This document shows positions 57,500-64,000 of a stretch of 64,000 nt of DNA, one piece after another. This DNA is from Glebionis coronaria (Eukaryota > Streptophyta > Magnoliopsida > Asterales > Asteraceae), in NCBI GenBank assembly GCA_025667525.1, contig CM046878.1, forward strand, positions 403,861,275 to 403,925,274. The letters are read 5' to 3'. A program made the translations under genes and the position numbers. Below the pieces are notes generated by a model. The model ran no database searches. It was not told the DNA's origin and saw nothing but the letters and a program-made list of their open reading frames with translations. Within the stretch, counting starts at the first letter, position 1. The number at the start of each line of letters is the position of its first letter.

Positions 57500-59973
57500 T
57501 TTTGTTCGTTGATTCTTGGCGGAGTTTTGACACTTATGTAAGAATAGCATAATCCGACGACTTCCTCTCTCGTCTCCTGAATACAGTTTCAACTGGAGCA
57601 GCACCTTGTCTTCAATGAGAGTTTGCGTCTTGAGGATGGTGTTTACAGTGAACTTCCAGCACCGTTGCGTGTTTTTCCATATTCTGTATTAAAAAAACAT
57701 ATATACCTAATTAACATTTTGAAACAATAATAGTACAACTATTAAAATCTCTTAAAAGACAATTTAGAATGATGTATGCATTAAAAAGACTCTTAACGAC
57801 TTCAACCCGTTCCCATATACCTAGTTTTTTTAAGCTGGTCCATTCCAGAGAAAAGACAACCAGAACCGACCCAAATTTATAAGTAAATAGGTCAAAACTG
57901 CTACCTCTAAACACAGGAAAGGAACTTACGAAGCTCGTTGTAGTTTCCACGCGTCTAGGCTCAGATATGGCACCATTAAGGGAAAAACGGATAGGCACGC
58001 CATGGCTGCAGCCCCGGGAGGTTGCCCCGCCAAGATACGCGTAATCTCAGATTTAGCCCATGCCGTTAAACTCATCATAGCCTGAGTAATCACATACATT
58101 AGTTTTCCTAATCCCCTCTTTTATTAAAACTGTCATAAAGTGTATTTCTTTGTACACTTATTAAAACTGCCATGGCTGCAAACACATTTCTGTGTTGTGC
58201 CGCCAAGATAGGGGCGGTCACTATCATTATAAAATCAAATGACATTATCGGAACTGGATATCAACTACACTGCATACTAATGTACCCCGACAACCTTAAA
58301 AGGTCGCCTGAGCAAAATCAAACGACATTATCGGAACTGGATATCAACTATACTTCATACGACCACTGATAATCATAATAGTGCGTTTAAATACCTTGTT
58401 GGTCGCGTCACCAATCATATGTATGTCGCCCGGACAAAACTTATTAGTCAAGCTAAGCACACTAAAATAACATAAAGCTTGAAACATAAAAGCAAAGTCA
58501 AAAGAATACCTCAGAAAAGCACAAAAGTTGGTATGAGGATTGACAATGGTCAACATCAGGCAGCGCCGACTGACGACCACCATCACCCATACCTAAGATC
58601 ACCAACACCGCCTACTGACAATCAACGCCGCACACCGTCAACGGGGAAACGAAGCAGCCAATGACAATGAAGGGGCTCCTGGCCAAATGGGTATACCCAG
58701 ATGATCAATATAGATTAGATCATCATCAATTATCAGATTAAATAAAAACTAATAAAACCGATCAACACATCAATCATCATCAAGAAGGGTACTGTTCATT
58801 GGGAACCGCAAACACCCCTTACAGCCTATCGTCAGCAGGCGTCAAGAGCGGCACTAAAAGCCACAATTGTCACGATCGCCGCCTGCTATGAATAGCGGCA
58901 ACGAACCTTCAATTGAATGACTATACTTCTTATTTTTTAAAAACAACTTATACCCTGAACATATCCAAACACCTCTGTTTTTACTAACCTTCCTCGAGAT
59001 ATAAAGAAACAGTGGAATCCATCACGAAATGTAAAAACTCGGTTGACCACGTGAACACAAGAGCATTAAATAACGGGTACCTGAAGTGTGGCTACAAAAC
59101 ATGGAAATCCATCATATTAAAGCAAGACACGGGTCATGTGTTTGATGAGGGTTGAGTTCCCACACCCGAGTTCCAACACCTGTAGCGTTATAAAGTATTT
59201 ACATAAGCAAAGTAATAACTAATTTACCTTTTAAGACCATAAAATTGAAGCTCAAGTTTTTTGCAGGTAAATTGTATGTCCTTGAACAACAGACGCTCTA
59301 TTCAAAGGATAATCCCCTTTCTTGTTAAAGTTTCAGATCAAACCGATCTGATCAAGAAAGACACAAAAAAGGCATATAAGCAAAATATAATTTATTTTGA
59401 GAATCTCATACAATTAGAAACAAATGAACATACCTTTGATTTCAAACCTTCTGTTACATCGACTTGAGAGATAGGTAAGATAGATCTAAGGCCACATGAG
59501 GCTCAGATAGGGCACGAATCAGGCAGAAAGGATACACATGCCATGGCTGCAACCCCGAGAGGTTGCCTCACCAAAATACACGCAATCTCATATCTCACCT
59601 TGGGCCTTTCAAACTCATCACAGCCTATGAATAGTAACTTCCTTTACAACTCACGGTTCTTCTTTCATTGGCCCTCAAAAGTGACCACAGGCATCGATTG
59701 GCTTCTATATTATTTCTCTCACTGCTTTGTTTCGTCTAGGTGTCTCTCGCACAAATAACTCCCCTCACAATAATTGGCTCAGATTAATTGATGTCGTGGC
59801 TGGGTTTGTGGAGGTTGCTGAATCGAGCAATGCTCGCATTCTGCCATCGTTCCACTTTCCCAGCAAGACACCGTACCAAAGGATCGTTAGAGACAACCAA
59901 ATAGAGATATACGCCACCCAAAATAAGATGGATCCGATAGTGAGTACTCGGGGATCACATTATATTATATTAT
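57500..59973. other. Low-copy or DNA-transposon sequence, no gene called
   Basis: It is richer in G/C than its surroundings. The minus frame across about 57676-57460 is open for some 70 codons after an acceptor-like tacag but has no recognised domain. Two imperfect direct repeats of about 120 bp, starting near 57957 and 59497, share 'catggctgca' and 'gaggttgcc'. A local 83-bp duplication covers about 58232-58360. A piece of the TIR family end ('ggtactgttcattgggaa') lies at 58788-58806. Short ORFs (58172-58369, 59543-59758) are unsupported. Confidence 0.5.
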
Positions 59974-60502
59974 ATCCTTAATAAAGAAGGGGAATTGCGC
60001 TTCCCAATGAACAGTACCAATACTCACAAACGAAATAAAAAAAATATACTTCTCCCACTCATAAGAGTGCTATTATCGTCGCCTGCTATGAATAGCGGCA
60101 GCGAAGGTTCAATTGAATGACTATATATCGTCGCCTTCTACGAATAGCGGCAACGAACCTTCAATTGAACGGCTATACTTCTTTTTTAAAAACAACTTAT
60201 AAAACACCTCTTATCCCGAACCCAAAAAATAGGTATCCAGCAAACCACACCTCTTTCCCCGAACCCAAAAATTAGGTTTCCAGCAAACTTCAAAAAAAGG
60301 GTTTCAATGAATTACACAGCTAACCGTTATCAGAACCATAATGTTCCAAACACCCATTTCAAGGTCGTAACCGTAACCCAATGAATCAGGTTGGTGGCAA
60401 CAAATAAGACGGTGGCAACAAAGAGGGTCAAACCACAAAGAATAAATACGTCTATCAAACCATAAAAAACACAGATTTCTCTATTAACTTATAAATCAGG
60501 CT

Positions 60503-60770
60503 GAATCAAAGCAGAAAACCCACCAAGCCAGAAGTAAAGCATCCATTAAAAGCGAACCCCCCAAAAAAATTAGGGTTTCCATCAAAAGGATGAATCAAAG
60601 CAGAAAACTCACCAAGCCAGAAGTAAAGCATCCATTAAAAGCGAACCCCCAAAAAAAATTAGGGTTTCCATCAAAAGGATGAACCAAAGCAGAAAACTCA
60701 CCAACCCAGAAGTAAAGCATCCATTAAAATCGAAACCCCATAAAAAATTAGGGTTTTCATCAAACCCAAA
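60503..60770. repeat. Three tandem copies of an 89-bp unit
   Basis: Units start at 60503, 60592 and 60681, each with gaatcaaagcagaaaac, agtaaagcatccattaaaa and attagggtttccatc. The third copy is more diverged. Confidence 0.92.
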
Positions 60771-60945
60771 TTAGGTTTCCATGGTTGCATCACAGCCCTA
60801 AAAACCACGACTTATCAGATTAGATGTTAAACGATCACGCTTCCGTCATACGAATCCGATTAGATCGATCAGATCATCTTAGATCGATTAGAGAGAGAGA
60901 CAGAGTTGTGTGAGGATGAGAGAGAGATAAATGGGTATTGAGAGG

Positions 60946-61135
60946 TATGGGAGAAGTTTATTTTTTTTATTTCGTTTGTGAGTAGTATGAGTGGGAGAAG
61001 TATAATTTATTTCGTTTGTGAGTAGTCAGTATGAGTGGGAGAAGTATATATTTTTTTTATTTCGTTTGTGAGTAGTGGTATGAGTGGGAGAAGTAAGTAT
61101 ATTTTTTTTTTATTTCGTTTGTGAGTAGTGGTACT
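60946..61135. repeat. Subterminal tandem repeats, 44-49 bp, four copies
   Basis: The unit is 'gagtgggagaagtata' plus a T run plus 'atttcgtttgtgagtagt'. The word gggagaag falls at 60949, 60993, 61037 and 61086. The last copy runs into the right TIR. The left TIR has only one such unit. Confidence 0.9.
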
Positions 61136-61172
61136 GTTCATTGGGAAGCGCAATTCCCCTTCTTTATTAAGG

Positions 61173-61622
<450 letters not shown>

Positions 61623-61630
61623 AGGTATAA

Positions 61631-61848
61631 TTATGATTTGAAACCACAGTTTTAATCCATATCATATCCCAGTCACATCTTTTAGCCAATAGTATTTGAG
61701 TATTCCCTAGAAAATCTCCAAATTCCACGATTTTTTCGTTTGAAATCGCAGTTTTATGAAAATCGCGTTTTGGAAACGCAATTTTGAAAACTTTGTTTTG
61801 GAAATTGCGTTTTGTGTTTTTTTTTGTAAAAAACATTATTTTTTAAAG
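61631..61848. other. No gene seen
   Basis: A stretch with repeated words such as 'aaatcgc', 'gcgtttt' and 'ggaaacgc' on alternating strands, and no ORF of note. Confidence 0.5.
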
Positions 61849-61921
61849 TGAGGGTTGTGAGATTTGAACTGAGTACCTCTAGGTTATTTGTTTTGGTGTT
61901 TTCCAACTGAGCTATTGGATG
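61849..61921 (-). ncRNA. tRNA-like relic (tRNA pseudogene or SINE head)
   Basis: On minus an A-box-like TAGCTCAGTTGG (about 61913-61902) is followed about 34 nt later by a B-box-like AGTTCAAATC. This is the internal promoter layout of a tRNA. The acceptor stem does not pair and the anticodon arm is degenerate, so it is not a working tRNA. A SINE head is possible; no clear SINE body or tail was found. Confidence 0.45.
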
Positions 61922-62232
61922 ATTTTTATTTTTTTATGATAAACCTCTATATTTATTATCCGGTTTTGTATTTAATATAATAAATATCTTCTGATATTTT
62001 TTAAAATATATCAAGATATACTCCAAGTATATTCATCCATATCTAAATTTTGTTGAAAATTATATTTTTTTGAATTCTATTTATCACGTATTAATTTTCT
62101 ATCAAACCCTAATTCGCTAAAAAATCATCCATCGTAATCTTCTTTGTCTTGTGTAGGTTTTTTCCAGTTTGATCATCTTCTTTGTTAAAGGTATATTATT
62201 TTCTCAAAAACCTAATTTTGTTTAAACCTAAT
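61922..62232 (+). other. AT-rich stretch and putative 5' leader of the next gene
   Basis: No gene. The last 130 bases (ttctatcaaaccctaattcgc ... tttctcaaaaacctaat) look like a plant 5' UTR. No strong TATA box stands out close to it. Confidence 0.4.
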
Positions 62233-62848
62233 ATGAACTGTGTTAGAGTTTTCGGAGAAACCACGGAGGATAGCCGCTCAGGCCCTACAACAAGTGTTAG
62301 TCAGACAAATCCAACCTTTGGTTCTAACAGTAGAGAAACTCCGGGCCATAGACTCCGCAGAGGTTAGGGGTCACGTATACGTTTCATCTGCTTTGTTCTT
62401 TGCATTTACATTAACTACAAAAACCTATATGGTTTTATTCACATTCTTATCCACACAGTGTCATTTAACATGTGCATGTAAACTTAACTAATTTGCGAAA
62501 TCATGACGTACTTGATATGCAGTAAACGCCAGCTGTTTTCAAGGATTGAAAGTAACCGAAGACGTGGAAGCAGTCGGATCCGTCTTCCTGAACATTGTGG
62601 ATCGTCCACCAGTAAACCATAATATTGGATATGATACAACGACTGGTGGGGGCTTTTCAAGTGTAATGCCTCTGCAGCTCAAGGACCAAAGCGTCTTTCG
62701 ACCAAAGCGTTCAACTGGTATTATGGGGTCGTCACCAGACAGTAACTTAGACGTACCTGATATTCACCCAGTTAGGGGATCTCTTCTGGAACCGATGAAA
62801 TATGAGTTTCAGGGCGAGTTTGAGAAATTTATTGAAGAACTCGCTTAA
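62233..62848 (+). CDS. Candidate two-exon gene, 151 aa, function unknown
   Basis: Exon 1 runs from ATG 62233 to 62362, ending CGCAGAG before GTTAGG. Exon 2 runs from 62523 (after TATGCAG) to TAA 62846-62848. The intron is 160 bp with GT-AG ends, and the phase fits: one base from exon 1 and two from exon 2 make a Val codon. The joined frame is open with no stop. Exon 1 is Ser/Thr/Gly-rich (MNCVRVFGETTEDS at the start). Exon 2 has SVFLNIVDRPPV, GGGFSSVMPLQLKDQ, DIHPVRGSLLEP and ends EKFIEELA. I do not recognise the family. A fragment of a host gene carried by a transposon is possible; it sits among repeats. An alternative frame of exon 1 (from 62240) is also open. Confidence 0.45.
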
Positions 62849-63582
62849 AGTGATTGTAAAGACATGGGATGTGCGTGCCCGTGCAGTTATATCTTTATAT
62901 CATGCTCAGTAAATTTGGGGTGGAAACCTCAGCTCAAAATATGGTACTTTGGAAAACTACTTAAGTGTTAGATGACTTTTTTCACCTGCAAAAAAAAGGA
63001 ATTATTCAAATTCTCAAATCTGCACAATTGCACTGTCCATGCTTAGTTGATTTCCATTTTTGTAATTCCGTAATTGCAGGAGCCTCTTCGCTAAAGCTGA
63101 CAGTCATGTTGCTTCTACTAGAGAAACTGAAAAATTTATTACAAAGAAGGGGATGCAACTCAGAATATGATATTTTGGTGTACCTCTGAATGCTCACCGG
63201 CATATACATAGTAACAAGAGACTAAAGGTAATTCAACAAATGAAACTAAGCCTCTATGTTAACTTGGTAATACACGTGTATCGTTGGATAAGCTTTGCTA
63301 CCAAAAAAATTTAAAATATTAAGTTTCAAAGTATCTATCCTTATGAATCAATAATGGGAGCTAATTTGCCTACGCTATTTTCTACTCCAGCTTTGGATAC
63401 AATAATTTGTTAATGCTTAACTTTGAAGCTTCCTAATAATCAATAGATAATTTAAAGTTACAGAAAAACTAGCTTAGATGGAACCACATAATAGGTCGAA
63501 AAAGACAACAGTGATTAGAAAAAAACACATAAGCAGCTATATCGTTAGAGGAAGCTGGTACTTTTGATAGTAGAAGCACATC
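62849..63582 (+). other. Sequence downstream of the candidate gene; possible further exon
   Basis: No firm gene. Near 63080 an acceptor-like taattgcag precedes about 90 bases that are open in two frames (one reading SLFAKADSHVASTRE), which could be a decayed exon. The rest is AT-rich and without repeats that I can see. Confidence 0.35.
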
Positions 63583-64000
63583 TGTGACAATCCGTCAATT
63601 TATGGTTGATATTTTATTCTCGAATATTATTTAAAAACATTATTTTAATGTTACAATGTGAACTCACGTATTTTTGGGAAGAAATTTGGATTTACATCTT
63701 GGAGTAGCATCGACTACGTCTAAACCGGAGGATTCAACGTTACGTGCTTACGTTTACATACACCGTCTTTGGTGACACTCCGACATTTTAGAAAATAAAT
63801 TTGTCTGTGAATATTATTTTGGAGTTTTAAATTTGTGTTATTTCATAAACTCACAAATTTACGAGAAGAGATTAGGACTTACGATATTATTTTAACGTCC
63901 TTTACGACTAAACCGGAAACCTTAGGATTACGTATTTACGTTTTCGAACTCCGTTTTTGATGAGACAATTTTTATTGGATTCGTTTTGTGACGTTGATTC
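63583..64000 (+). mobile_element. LTR start, same family as the left window end, opposite orientation
   Basis: It begins TGTGACAATCCGTCAATTTATGG and is collinear with the reverse complement of 2590-2175. It is cut by the window end. The preceding bases are acatc; the other end of the element is not visible. Confidence 0.75.

Overview
This is plant nuclear DNA made almost entirely of nested LTR retrotransposons. It is AT-rich, and the elements are Ty1-copia (SIRE/Maximus-like) and Ty3-gypsy (Athila-like). They use plant-type initiator-Met and Asp tRNA primer sites, and a TRIM, MITE-like inverted repeats, long (TA)n tracts and a satellite array are also present. The flavour of the Gag, Pol and third-ORF proteins suggests a eudicot, most likely Asteraceae; this is inference from memory of families, not a search. 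No RNA operon, CRISPR array or intact host gene was found.

Layout. An Athila-like element on + (Gypsy3; only its 3' UTR and part of its 3' LTR are in the window, about 42.57-45.20 kb) was hit by a Copia element on - (Copia2; 5' LTR 42080-42567, gag 38.4-42.0 kb, rest of gag and pol 2.59-5.95 kb). Copia2 was then cut open inside gag by a 32.4-kb Athila-like element on - (Gypsy1, 5946-38359). Its gag also took a 1010-bp TRIM (38471-39480), and its RNase H was cut by another LTR element whose end lies at 2590. Gypsy1 in turn carries a young, complete Copia on + (Copia1, 10587-22485, TSD GATAA) in its 3' UTR, and a 3750-bp solo LTR (29626-33375, TSD GTCAC) at the start of its gag. To the right lies a third Athila-like element on - (Gypsy2, 45400-54411, TSD GCCAT), which keeps only gag and protease.

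From 54.4 kb on there are few retroelement genes: an LTR-like remnant, (TA)n tracts, a tandem array of about 165-180 bp units, two Helitron-like 3' ends, a 210-bp inverted-repeat MITE, a 1.2-kb element with about 95-bp terminal inverted repeats, a tRNA-like relic and a candidate two-exon gene (62233-62848). The window closes in another copy (63583 on) of the LTR whose end lies at 2590, in the opposite orientation.

The most unusual signal is in the Copia family. A short motif, roughly RRCGYTGACA, recurs in clusters at 21-nt (sometimes 15-nt) spacing through the LTRs, gag, the pol hinge, the noncoding gap and the third ORF, nearly always on the sense strand. A diverged form with the same spacing occurs in Copia2.
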